Shown: positions 33,201 to 41,640 of the stretch, piece after piece
Layout of the letters: each line of letters opens with the position of its first letter
Numbering within the stretch: the first letter of the stretch is position 1
Assembly (NCBI GenBank): GCA_029204225.1
Contig: CM055106.1
Location: forward strand, 36,058,361 to 36,122,360
Direction of reading: 5' to 3'
From: Diphasiastrum complanatum
Taxonomy: Eukaryota; Streptophyta; Lycopodiopsida; Lycopodiales; Lycopodiaceae
Length of the DNA stretch: 64,000 bases
The notes under the pieces: model-generated
The model's input: only the letters and a program-made list of their open reading frames with translations
Databases searched by the model: none
Told to the model about the DNA's origin: nothing
Position numbers and translations under genes: made by a program

Positions 33201-35804
33201 TCCAATCAATGGGCCTTAGGGGTTCCAAATGCAATTCACAAAGTTTACAAGAATCTAATAAATCCATGTCCATGACTCATCTACTTGCAGTCTCCCTTCT
33301 GCTTGAAATGCGAAGATTGACTCTTTCACTCAGGTCATTGCATAGAACCAGCAGCATTTGCTTGTAAAGCAGAACAACAAGTGAGCCCAATACAAAGAAC
33401 ATTCCATAACCTGGCTGCCTAGAAACATTGTTTGGAGTCAACTAAGTCATTAAACTTCTCCTTGAGGCTAATTGATGAAATATGAGAAAGCTCTCTTTAA
33501 GATTCTAGTTAGGTCATCAAATAGCGTGCATTTTGGAGAGTCTCGGGCAAGTCTTGTTATCGCTAAAATTTGTTTCCCTAATGCACAAGTGAATCATAGA
33601 TGCAGTGAGTCACGATTCTGGGAAAAAATGATTCATGAATCGCGTTTCTGCGAACCAGAATCACAATTCTTTTTACTTAAAAGAATTTCCCCGTGAATCG
33701 TGAATCGGGGGTTGCGATTCGGATCGCTGTCTGAATCGCTGTCCGCGACTCGGCAGTGCATCTATGCAAGTGATTTACATGAGAAATACTTGAAACCTGT
33801 TTTCAAATGAGAACTATCTAAAATTTGTTTCAGACATTTGGAAAATGGCCTAATTACTTGTAAGCTTCGTTTAAACATCTCTTGGTTCAATTATTGATGC
33901 TTTTGGCTGACATGGAAAAAATGCCTAACGGCAAACTTATAACAATAAAACCATCTAATCTTGAAGCTATCACGATGGATCGATTCTGTAAGTGCAATTC
34001 CTAGAGAAATGTACATTTTAGAACAAGGTGATATGTTCTCTCTCTTGGATGAATGAACCATTTTTTTAAAACAATTCTTTGTTCAGCATGTTATTTGTTT
34101 ACCTTTTTGGTGTTTGTGCTTATGATATGTACTCATAAAATAGTAATTTTTAAAGGTAATATGTTGCTTTCTTTGGAAAGTGCAACCGGGATCCAACAAA
34201 AAGTTACTTTAAAGGAAACAACCATAGTTTGACTCGCTTGATAGAAGTGGGAGGAATTAATACCATTTACTTCCTCAAAATGGATCAATCTCAATACGCT
34301 GTTATGTGTTGTAACATTCAAAATATAGAAGCTTTAGATTTGTAAAAGAAATGGAAAGAAGACAAGGCTATTGGCTTACCAAAGAATCTTTCCAAGGAGA
34401 TCAAGCCTTGTGAGGCTTGTGCTATTGCAAAATCACACAAGAAAGCATATCAAAGATCTTCCATCAAAAGCACTCATCCTTGGGAGTTGATACACTCGGA
34501 TGTGCACTTCTCATCATCTCATCGTTTGTGCATCATTTGTGCTATATTACATGTGTTCGATCACAATAGGTATCTTGTCCTGGTTACTTGTATGAGCACG
34601 TAGGTTTCCCAACATGGTATTAGAGCTTCGGTTCAAGATTCAAGAGAACAAGGAGATACTTAACTAACGGGATCAATCACCATATGTAAATTTATTTGAC
34701 CATCTTTGAGGTGGGGAGGCAGTGTCCCTAACCTGCTCTCAATTTTCGATGCTGCAAGGAGAAGAGCTTTGCTACATGGGGAAGCTACAAAGTATGCCTT
34801 CAGTTCTCAGAGGTTCAGAATTCAAGAGAAATATAATTTTGATATAGATGATGTGCAAGAATCATCTCTATCTTGCCCTTTTATCTATGGAGGGGATGGG
34901 GGCGGGGGAATAAATGTTCAAAGAAATCTAAAAGGGATTTTGGTAGCCCATAGTATGTCTCTCACATGAAACAGCATCAAAATGGATAAGCCTCAAATTG
35001 TCTGATTGGAGGAGATTAATTATTGCTAGTGAAACCTTGGAATGCCAATCTGTTGATCTCCAGTGCTTTCTTCTTCTGTCTGTCAGCGCATCTGGTCTAG
35101 GTGTCTTACCCCAAAAAGAAGTTGTCCTTGTTTGTATACTCCCCAGGAGAAAGCTTTGTGGATGTTTTTTACTGTCACTCATCGATGCAGCCATTTGTTG
35201 TCTTTTGTCAGCTGATAATGCAGTTCCTGTGTTATCTCTCTGGTTAATAGCAGAGCGACTTATTTACATTGGCACATATTAAACACTTCTATGTTCTATA
35301 TTTCTCTAGGATAAGAGAGTTTATTGATTTCAAAGTTCAATCAAGCATTGCTGATATAGTCATCCTAAGAATTTCCTAGTTTTGTGTCTTTCAAGTAGAA
35401 ACTTCGAGACCAATATGTAACCTAGTTGTCTGGGTTGATCCAGCTTTTTTTGTGTATGCCAATGGTTGTCACATTTTTCTTAACGCTGCTGATACTGTAG
35501 GAAGCTTAGGCATCCTCTTATTAAGAGGTTCTTTGATAGTTGAGACCTCACTACCAGACTCAGTGTTCCTGTACTTTTAAAGATGATGGTTATAGAATAT
35601 ACTTGCTGTTATAAAGAGTCTATATGAGGTTGTTCAGTTTCATAGTGACTGCAAACGTTGACCTTCTATAAACAAGGCTAACAATTGGCACTTTGTTGCT
35701 ATTTGCAGGAGAGGCCCCCTGACAATGACAGATATGTACGGAACTGCCGCAATGGAAGATCTCCAAAGGAGACTAGATGGTGGTTTCATGATGATAAAGT
35801 GTGA
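24487..35804 (+). CDS. Ubiquitin-conjugating enzyme E2, UBE2W/UBC16 type, six exons
   Basis: Exons are 24487-24510, 24770-24873, 25012-25114, 25384-25447, 25705-25793 and 35709-35804, together 480 bases and 159 residues. This is close to the roughly 160 of plant UBC15-18. The enzyme accepts ubiquitin from E1 on a cysteine and passes it to substrates; the UBE2W type can modify protein N-termini. The active-site Cys is residue 97 in [12 protein letters not shown], with the HPH variant of the usual HPN motif, as in UBE2W. Other landmarks are [45 protein letters not shown] and the terminal RWWFHDDKV. All junctions except exon 1 use clean GT-AG sites in the right phase. The exon 1 donor (AAA|GTGGCT) is weak, so the first eight residues are less certain. 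Confidence 0.9.
25865..25941. repeat. (GA)38 microsatellite at the 3' end of LINE B
   Basis: A pure GA run. On the minus strand it is (TC)n immediately following the LINE end ...aagttaataaagctcaagc. Confidence 0.95.
25942..27191 (-). mobile_element. LINE B: 5'-truncated L1-type element between two (AG)n arrays
   Basis: Read on minus, the element starts directly at a TC array (27192-27251) with GGGGTTAAACCAACTG already inside ORF2 coding sequence. It then runs through the ORF2 C-terminus (27190-26849) and a long 3' region. It ends gccttttggcattaaaagaagttaataaagct before the TC array at 25865. The last 50 bases match the LINE A 3' end. Truncation precisely at the microsatellite is what target-primed reverse transcription into a TC array would leave. 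The minus-strand segment 26848-26516 may hold further frameshifted ORF2 sequence. Confidence 0.75.
26849..27190 (-). pseudogene. LINE ORF2 C-terminus with zinc-binding domain (zf-RVT type)
   Basis: The open frame extends upstream of the Met at 27127 to the microsatellite ([20 protein letters not shown]). Its C-terminal part carries a CCHC arrangement, [20 protein letters not shown]. That is the zinc-binding tail found after the reverse transcriptase in plant LINEs and thought to bind nucleic acid. Endonuclease and RT domains are missing through 5' truncation, so it is non-functional alone. Confidence 0.8.
27192..27251. repeat. (AG)30 microsatellite at the 5' end of LINE B
   Basis: A pure AG run adjoining the truncated 5' end of LINE B, in the same strand orientation as the array at its 3' end. 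Confidence 0.95.
27252..28549. other. Intronic spacer
   Basis: ORFs at 27448-27930 and 27777-28133 overlap in different frames without motifs and are judged chance. A cluster of gattcg/ccgattc phrases at 27525-27600 resembles the composition of the TIR elements further along but shows no clear ends. Confidence 0.4.
28550..29640 (-). pseudogene. Decayed Ty1/copia RT-RNase H (intron 5)
   Basis: Reading minus from 29640, [11 protein letters not shown] is followed by [24 protein letters not shown], then [15 protein letters not shown] and [11 protein letters not shown] of RT. After a damaged middle come [26 protein letters not shown], a [15 protein letters not shown]-type RNase H start and AIWLRRLL. 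Many stops and frameshifts interrupt it. This is an older insertion than the 55.8-kb copia and of a different sublineage, judging by its sequence. Confidence 0.8.
29650..29740. mobile_element. Left-end fragment of the palindromic TIR family
   Basis: CATAGATGCACGACGTTCCGAAACGG starts at 29650. It matches the outer end of the element ending at 31541 (on the opposite strand CATAGTTGCAC...TTCCGAAACGCGG) and the perfect CATAGATGCA termini of the element at 33595. It passes into an AT-rich, T-run-rich core, as the related element at 30764 does. No adjacent right end is found, so it is a truncated copy or the distal end of a larger composite reaching 31541. Confidence 0.45.
30764..31541. mobile_element. 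TIR element with GC-rich palindromic ends
   Basis: Both ends are packed with variants of CGAAACGCGTTTCG. The exact 14-base palindrome occurs at 30770-30783 and 30799-30812, and gaccgcgtttcgg/ccgaaacgcg occur at 31471-31523. The right end reads GTGCAACTATG and is followed by CTTACAAGT. The left edge is preceded by CTTGTAAGT, a 7/9 candidate target duplication. The interior is AT-rich near each end and has a GC-rich hairpin in the middle. There is no transposase, so it is non-autonomous; a 9-bp duplication would suggest Mutator-like mobilisation. Confidence 0.55.
31166..31188. repeat. Perfect 10-bp-arm GC hairpin
   Basis: CAGGGGGGGC (31166-31175) and GCCCCCCCTG (31179-31188) are exact inverted copies around AGC. 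The G7 and C7 runs could also form a quadruplex or i-motif, given the further G run at about 31157-31163. Confidence 0.85.
31551..33585. other. Intronic spacer
   Basis: ORFs of 90-131 codons at 32129-32470 (minus), 32693-32971 and 32972-33367 (plus) show no motif I can name. The composition is less AT-rich than the neighbouring spacers, so decayed transposon coding sequence is possible but not supported. Confidence 0.35.
33595..33766. mobile_element. 172-bp MITE with perfect 10-bp TIRs and 9-bp target duplication
   Basis: CATAGATGCA at 33595 and its exact inverse TGCATCTATG at 33757-33766 bound the element. CAAGTGAAT (33586-33594) and CAAGTGATT (33767-33775) flank it directly as a 9-bp duplication with one mismatch. 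The inside is rich in gattc/gaatc and cgcg palindromic steps. Nine-base duplications are characteristic of Mutator-superfamily transposition. It shares termini with the fragments at 29650 and 31541. Confidence 0.8.
33776..34345. other. Intronic spacer
   Basis: AT-rich sequence with nothing supported. Confidence 0.4.
34346..34525 (+). pseudogene. Ty1/copia integrase N-terminal scrap
   Basis: The frame encodes [13 protein letters not shown], then [17 protein letters not shown] and [13 protein letters not shown]. These are the CxxC half of the HHCC zinc finger and the first catalytic-core segment (HSD) of copia integrase. They match the corresponding part of the 55.8-kb copia ([23 protein letters not shown]) closely. 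The rest of the core is missing. Confidence 0.8.
34615..34626 (+). promoter_or_regulatory. Copia-type primer-binding site remnant
   Basis: TGGTATTAGAGC directly after AACA resembles the TGGTATCAGAGC site for initiator tRNA-Met following an LTR ending in CA. It lies 90 bases after the integrase scrap, so a nested or rearranged insertion is implied. Confidence 0.5.
34640..35708. other. Intronic spacer before the last E2 exon
   Basis: ORFs at 34706-34969 and 34998-35282 have no motif. A T-rich stretch precedes the 35708 acceptor, as expected for the 3' end of an intron. Confidence 0.4.
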
Positions 35805-36230
35805 ACTCTGGTTACAGGTTGAGATTAAGGGATTCCTGAGTTTCCCAGACTATTTTATTCCATCTAATTTTCTGAAGTCGCCCTAAACCATTTGTGTTGG
35901 TAATTTAGCACTGTGAGAGAACTTCATGCGGGGAGATAACAAGAGACTGATGTTGATTATGCTTTTATGCAAATCTTTAAGAATCCAACTTTTAGATTAG
36001 TTTGTGGATAGATTGGAGGGGATTTGAGAAGATTCTGCTGATGGTTTCGAAGGGATACCACATAAAATGTGCCCAAGCTTTAAGAAAGGAGACATCATTT
36101 GAACGAGTCATAATAGATTTAATCATCAATGCCTTTCTGTACAATGTGGTGCAGTGTTATTTTGGTCTGATTAGAAGATAAATGTTATTTGTTTTCACTG
36201 AAGAGTCTAAACATCCTTGTTATGATAGAG
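35805..36230 (+). other. 3' UTR / downstream of the E2 gene
   Basis: Non-coding sequence after the TGA at 35802-35804. No unambiguous polyadenylation signal was picked out. Confidence 0.45.
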
Positions 36231-36506
36231 TGGACCATTTGCTCGACAAGAGGGCTAACTCCATTTGACCAATCTGATCCCCTAGCAATTTGAGATCTGA
36301 TGCTTTTTTGTGAACATAGGTAAAAGTGACTAAGAACCATTAACCAAATGTACAGCTTTGCACCTTGTTATGATGGAACTTGGTATAGAATGATTTGGAC
36401 CATTTGCTGGACAAGAGGGCTGACTTCATCCCACCCATCACTGATCCACTAGCTATTTGAGGTTAAATGTTCTTTTGTGAAAATTGGTAAAAGCGATAAG
36501 AACTAA
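36231..36506. repeat. Two-copy duplication, offset 165 bp
   Basis: TGGACCATTTGCT(C/G)GACAAGAGGGCT at 36231 and 36396 begins blocks that also share gatc..cta(g)cta/caatttgag, ttttttgtgaa and ggtaaaag(t/c)gact/ataagaac. The preceding phrase ccttgttatgat also recurs, so the unit is about 165 bases. Confidence 0.75.
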
Positions 36507-37799
36507 TATTCTTTGACATCTTTTATTTATTTGTGGTATGTTGCTTTGATATTTTGTAGTTTGTTAACTAAATATGACTGCTAATGAGGTTGCTGTAAAG
36601 TTTATTTTACTGTTTAAAGTTACATACCAGATCTCATGATTTATCTCATTTAGACTCTGAATTTTATGGATGGCTATGCATTTGGATATGCACAAGAACA
36701 GCTGTGGCATAATTTATTTTAAGCATGTAAATCCACTGTGCTTTAAGATCAGATTCTAACATTTTGCTTCTGATCCTAAAATACCGTATCGGAAATTTGC
36801 AAGTCCTCTTCAAGAAGGCAGTCTACATTTGAAAGTTTACATAATTTACAGCACTGTTCACAACTTGAAGACAATAACCTAAAAGTGTATCGATTGTAAT
36901 GGTGAAAGTCACTGCCATGTGAAGTTATGGAAGTATGAGATTAGAGGAATCAGAGAATTTCAGGTAGGTACATATTCCTTAGATATCAGATGCAAGATGA
37001 TCATTCTTTTCTTATTTAAAGATCTTTGAAGATTTTCAGGTGGCTAATATTGTCAATAGGACTAGCTCTGGAATGTGAATGAAATGCTTGTTCCAAAACA
37101 GTTCTGATTTTCGACGGCATCTTGATCTGGAATACAGAACTATACGCCAAGATTTTTTGAGTCTAGTATTTTGATTGGGGAAAATAGATATTTGAGTGGA
37201 AAATAAATGATAAAAAAAACAATATACAATGCAAAGAGAATGCGTACAATTTCATTTGAGACCACTAACATGTGCATGATAGACTGCATAATCTTAGTTG
37301 GTTGGGGTTATAACACAACTGATTCTTGGATGACTGGCTTAAGTTCATTTTGTCTTCATGGTGTAGACTCTGAACAGATTTGGCTCCATCTGTTGTTTTA
37401 AGGTATGTATTGTATATTATGGGCCATTTTATATTGCCCTTACATGGCCTTTCTTGACTATGCCATTCACAGATATCACTATCTATCGGGCCATACCATC
37501 ATTCAGCTCCACAAAGTTGTTATGGTTGAAGTATTTCGCTTCTTCGTTGTGGCACTATTGGTAGTAACCTGTCCCAACCAATATGGGTTGATTTTAAGCC
37601 TCATGCTTTTAGCTGTTGATTTTTGATCTGGGCACCATACTTTTAATTGTGGTTCTTGATTTAAGCCTCATGCTTTCAACTGGTGGTAGCTGATTCGAGC
37701 TTCACAATTCACTAGTAATTGGTCCGTGATATGGGCCTCACACTATCTACTATTTAGCACTCATTATTGAGCAATTTTTGAACTATAAGTTGTTGCTTT
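36507..37799. other. Spacer without recognised gene
   Basis: AT-rich sequence. From about 37620 the text becomes repetitive (gggcctcacac, catgctttcaactg), leading into the tandem array at 37800. Confidence 0.4.
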
Positions 37800-38165
37800 T
37801 GAGCCATGTTGAGTGCTCACTTCTGAGCCACCCTTGAGCCATAGTTCACTGCTATTTGAGAGCTATGATATAGCATTCATTTGCTGCTATTTGAGCCATG
37901 CTCATCACTAACTTTTGAGTGACAATTCACTACTATCTGAGAGCTATGATAGAGCATGCATTCACTACTATTTGAGCCATGTTGAGTGCTCACTTATGAG
38001 CCACTCTTGAACCACAGTTCGCTGCTATCTGAGAGCTATGATAGAGCATGCATTCACTGCTTTTGAGCGTGCTCACCTCTGAGACACCCTTGAGCCCACT
38101 GTTCGCTACTATCTAAGAGCTATGATAGAGCATGCATTTGCTACTATTTGAGCCATGTTGATTAG
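37800..38165. repeat. Imperfect 81-92 bp tandem repeat, about four units
   Basis: The marker GAGCTATGATAGAGCATGCATT (or tatagcattcatt) recurs at 37860, 37941, 38033 and 38117, interleaved with gagccatgttgagtgctcac and ccacccttgagcc. Unit length varies through small indels. Confidence 0.85.
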
Positions 38166-38170
38166 TCACT

Positions 38171-38262
38171 TGCTAAATTTACACAAGCTAGTTTGCATAA
38201 ATTCCACTTGTAAATGACTTTTGAGGCCATGATGTGGGATGTCACACGTGCCAAAAGCAGAA
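38171..38262 (+). mobile_element. Diverged copia LTR 5' fragment
   Basis: TGCTAAATTTACACAAGCTAG...ACTTGTAAATGAC...CATGATGTGGGATGTCACACGTGCCAAA aligns with the first 90 bases of the LTRs at 55776 and 61164 (tgttaaaaattcacaattctagc...acttgtaaatag...catgatgtggcttgtcacacgtgccaaa). Similarity stops at about 38262, where unrelated coding-like sequence begins. It is an old truncated LTR of the same family. Confidence 0.7.
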
Positions 38263-38640
38263 TGGTGGAGCAAAGTCCTGAAGGATAGCAGACGACTCCA
38301 GGAATATTTGAGGGCATCGGCATGGAAGCGAGTGGATCCTTTTTACATGCCGCTCAAACGCAAAAACCCATGGCCGGTGAAAAAGCCTCAAGTGGAGTTA
38401 GTAAACTGGCCAGTCATTCCGGGAATTACAGAGAGAACCTCTCCGGATGATCTGAGGCTATAGTTACTAGACTTCTGCCGATCTCTGCGTGCAGGAAAGT
38501 GCCGAGTATTGCAGATCCATGGCCTTCCTGATGCAGCAAGAGTGTTTCTAGGATCGAGGTTCGGATCCCATTAGGATCAACCCAAACATAGCCCTCCAGT
38601 CAGAAGAAGACCATGAGATGATGGCCAGGCTATACTACAT
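38263..38640 (+). pseudogene. Unrecognised retroelement-like coding fragment before a gypsy LTR
   Basis: An open frame (AEWWSKVLKDSRRLQEYLRASAWKR...) runs to a stop at 38463. Another frame then continues as AEYCRSMAFLMQQECF and DPIRINPNIALQSEEDHEMMARLYY up to the LTR. The ATG at 38239 lies inside the copia LTR fragment, so the natural N-terminus is lost. I do not recognise the protein. Its position just upstream of the TGTTGGGGGTA LTR start parallels the coiled-coil ORF at 63089-63875. Confidence 0.4.
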
Positions 38641-39412
38641 TGTTGGGGGTATCGTAAATAAATAATATCAACTAATAAAATATGTTGCGAGGGCATGGCA
38701 TCCTGCGCGTATAAGCCCATGGCCCAATGGGCACGCAAGTTGAGCTGTAAATAGAATAATTGACTTCGGCCCCCTTGTAATTAAAATAAAACTTGAGGGT
38801 AGAGTTGGGTCCAAATGGAGACTCACATGAATCATGTGAAATCCAATGTACTTTTTTAAGACCTTTGGATCAAGTTGGGTCCAAGATTCATGGATAGGAT
38901 TAGTCTACATATTAGCCAATAGTATTTTGGGGCAAGGGCCTTCCCCATTTATAAAAAGACACCTCATGTACTCTATTTTCCATGCTTAATGAGAAGGAGG
39001 AAACTCTACCAAATTGGAAAGCCAAGCATTCTCATTTGCTAAGCACTCAAGCTAATGCTTTTGTTGTGGATTTCTAATTGTTTCCATTTCTATGTTGTTG
39101 TTTTAATAGTTATGGTTTCTCCATTAGCATGCATCTTGAGCTTTTGAGCTAACCTCCCTCTCGACTCTATCTCTCTCTTTCTCTCTTCTCCTGTCTATCT
39201 CTTCTATTCTTCTCTTCTCCAAAATCATGATGAATACTAGTGTAGGGGAGTAGAGTTAACAGTGGATAGTGTTAGTGGTGAGTAGAGTTGAAGGAGAAAG
39301 TGGAGAAATAACTAAAAGTAGCATCTATCCATAGTTAGGCACCTATCCAGTGTTGTTCTAACCCTTGTTGACAGGCGGGAGGGCTATACTATGCGGGATA
39401 TTCGACCCTATA
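38641..39412 (+). mobile_element. Ty3/gypsy LTR
   Basis: It starts TGTTGGGGGTATCGTAAATAA and ends about one base before a primer-binding site at 39414. A TATA-like TTTATAAAAAG lies at 38948-38958. The first 120 bases recur at the window's right edge (63876 onward) with shared gttgcgagggcatggcatcctgcgcgtataagcccatggccca. Its 3' boundary is inferred from the primer site. Confidence 0.8.
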
Positions 39413-39413
39413 G

Positions 39414-39431
39414 TGGCGTCGTTGCCGGGGA
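39414..39431 (+). promoter_or_regulatory. Gypsy primer-binding site, tRNA-Asp type
   Basis: TGGCGTCGTTGCCGGGGA is one base from TGGCGCCGTTGCCGGGGA, the site complementary to the 3' end of plant tRNA-Asp used by Athila/Tat-like gypsy elements. It directly follows the LTR. Confidence 0.8.
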
Positions 39432-40599
39432 TAGGTTTCCACTAACTAGTATAGTTGTATTTTAGCTATTTCTTGCTTTTTGGAGTAGTTTTAGGTAGAT
39501 TTTTGGGTGTTTAGAGTTAGTTTTCTATATTTCGTTGTGTTTGGACTGTTCACAACTAGCAGAAGAGGTGTGAGAGGGTAGAGGAGGCCCTGAACAGCCT
39601 CTAAGAGCTTGACATCCAAACCAAAACCTGAGAAAACCCAAAAAACACACTAATTTGCATTTTGGAAGGAAAAAGGGCCTAAAATCTCATCAGATTTTAA
39701 TATCTCCAAAATCGGCGGGAGTTAACCCTTGCCCGACTGACAGTAGCTCCAGGGTATTGTCCCAGACTTGCATAGAAGCCTGCGAGAGTTAGTTTCAAGT
39801 AGATTGCAAAAATCAAAGAAAAAATTATAAAAATTCAAAAAACCCTTATAAAGATCCAAAAAATATACAAATCTTCATCAAAATTTTCGCAGAGCCCTCT
39901 GAAGTTCCATCTCAGTGAGACTAGGACACATAGAAGCTTGAGAGAGTTAGTTCACTGGCTAAGTGTCTGTGTGAGAGTTTCCAGTGAAAAAAGATAGGAA
40001 AATACCAAAGAACCCTCGCAGACACTAAAATTTTCAGTTCTAGTGGAAAAGAACCCTCGTAGAGAATTCTGAAATTCCATCTCAGTGAGACCAGGACACA
40101 GAAGAGTCTGCGAGAGTTAGATTGATTCCAATGAGCAGAAAATTGGGTTTAAGTGCTATAAAATCACTAAAAAGTGGAGATCCAACAAATCCTTGTAGAG
40201 ATAATAATTGCAGACCCCTCCAATCAATTCAAAATGTCAATTTTTATCAGTGGTGAAGCTTGCGAGAGTTGGTACTGAGAATTGGTGAAGATCAAGCCAA
40301 AATAGTGGTTATGAACCCTCGCAAACAGTGAAATTTTCACTTCTTGCGAGAGTTAACTCTCGCAAAGAATTCCAGAGTAAGATCTGAACGAGATTTAGCT
40401 TCTGTGATCCTTGCGAGAGTTACTTCCCATGGATCTGAGAGATATCAAGGTTTTTTGTCTGCAAAACAGCTAAAGAACCCTCGCACAACCAACTCTCGCA
40501 CCAGAGAACCCTCGTAGACTAGATCAGTAGAAAGATCTGCACCAGATCCAGCTACTATCAAAATATCAGGTCAATTATGGAAGGAGTAAAAAGTTATCA
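39432..40599 (+). repeat. Gypsy leader with alternating GCGAGAGTT / AACYCTCGCA motifs
   Basis: Between primer site and gag, TGCGAGAGTT (39781, about 40107, 40264, 40345, 40411) alternates with its inverse AACCCTCGCA or AACTCTCGCA (about 40012, 40313, 40355, 40477, 40490) and weaker variants. Two copies meet as the exact 22-base palindrome TTGCGAGAGTTAACTCTCGCAA at 40344-40365. The leader RNA could fold into many alternative stems; a packaging or dimerisation role is speculation. Confidence 0.65.
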
Positions 40600-41640
40600 A
40601 TGAAAAACCACCGTAAGGAGCCTGATTTTCACTTCCGACCAATTAGATTGATCAGATCTTCAAGATCCAGATTGCATCCCACTGTACAAGCAAAATCCAA
40701 TAACCTTGGACCCCAGCATCGGATGAAACTGAGATCTGGACGATCAGTAGCAAGAAGGACATCAAATCAAGCATCACACCTTCCCATATTAGCAGCCGCG
40801 CAACAAGAAGCAGAACTAGAACCGGTGCCAATGGATCCAATGGGTCAACCCGTACCCGTCGCTCCCTTGCAAGTAGTCTGGAGGGCACCTCGGATGGAGA
40901 TACCAAAATAAGACGGATCATCAGATCCCATCCACTTCCTCCAGATCTACGAACAAGCTTGTGAAATCTACGGTGATCGGACACCTGCAGAGAAGTTGAT
41001 GTTGTTCCCCATATCCCTAGTAGCGGTGGCTCAAGACTGGTTTTTCAACTTGTCAGAGGAAGAGAAATCCACCTAGGAAGTGGTTAAAGCGGCTCTCATC
41101 ATGCGCTTTAAACCAAGGAAGTTCCTAGAAGAACCGTTTCTCCTGCTCATCTAGGTCAAGATGGGAAAAAGAGAAAGGGTCATAGACTATATTAAACGGA
41201 TCAAACATCTACGATTCGAGTGTAATGCAGCCCTAACTCCCGATCATGCGGTGATCATGTGGTTCCTAGTAGGACTACCACATAGCATCATGAGAGATGA
41301 AACGACGGGAGTAGTACGCTACTTTGCAATTACACAAATAGCAGATGGAGCAGCTTACGGTGCATTTTGATCAGAAACTGAAAGCCAGGAGCTGTAGCAG
41401 CAACGCCAAATCTACCAGAACAGAACCAACTAAAGTATCTACAACGCAAAAATGTATGGTGTTTAGTATGCACTCAAAACCATACAACAAACGAGTGCCC
41501 AGTCCTAAAGCAAAATCTGCGACTGACCCATGGATTTTGCCATTTGTGCAATGCAACATCGCACGATACGACATTTTGCCCATTTAACCCCCGGATTGTT
41601 CAACAGAAAAGGAGTCCTTATCAGACACAAAAAAGCTAAT
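40600..41640 (+). pseudogene. Ty3/gypsy gag with two zinc knuckles, disrupted
   Basis: A first frame from 40600 is Pro/Gln-rich (MKLRSGRS...). After a shift near 40905 comes the retrotransposon gag domain: HFLQIYEQACEIYGDRTPAE, LMLFPISLVAVAQDWFFNL, MGKRERVIDYIKRIKHLRF, IMWFLVGLPHSI. In-frame stops lie near 41075 and 41152. After another shift, two CCHC knuckles lie at 41460-41579: CLVCTQNHTTNEC and CHLCNATSHDTTFC. Gag forms particles and binds element RNA. No protease or RT follows, so the element is truncated after gag. Confidence 0.85.

Larger units (their letters stand above)
25794..35708 (+). other. Intron 5 of the E2 gene, 9,915 bp, transposon-filled
   Basis: Donor AAG|GTACTT after SSSTSK and acceptor TGCTATTTGCAG before ERPPDND. 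The final exon is required for the C-terminal helices, so the distance is real unless the locus has been split. The intron contains LINE B, a copia pol remnant, palindromic TIR elements, a copia integrase scrap and a copia primer site. The other introns of the gene are 138-269 bp. Confidence 0.85.
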
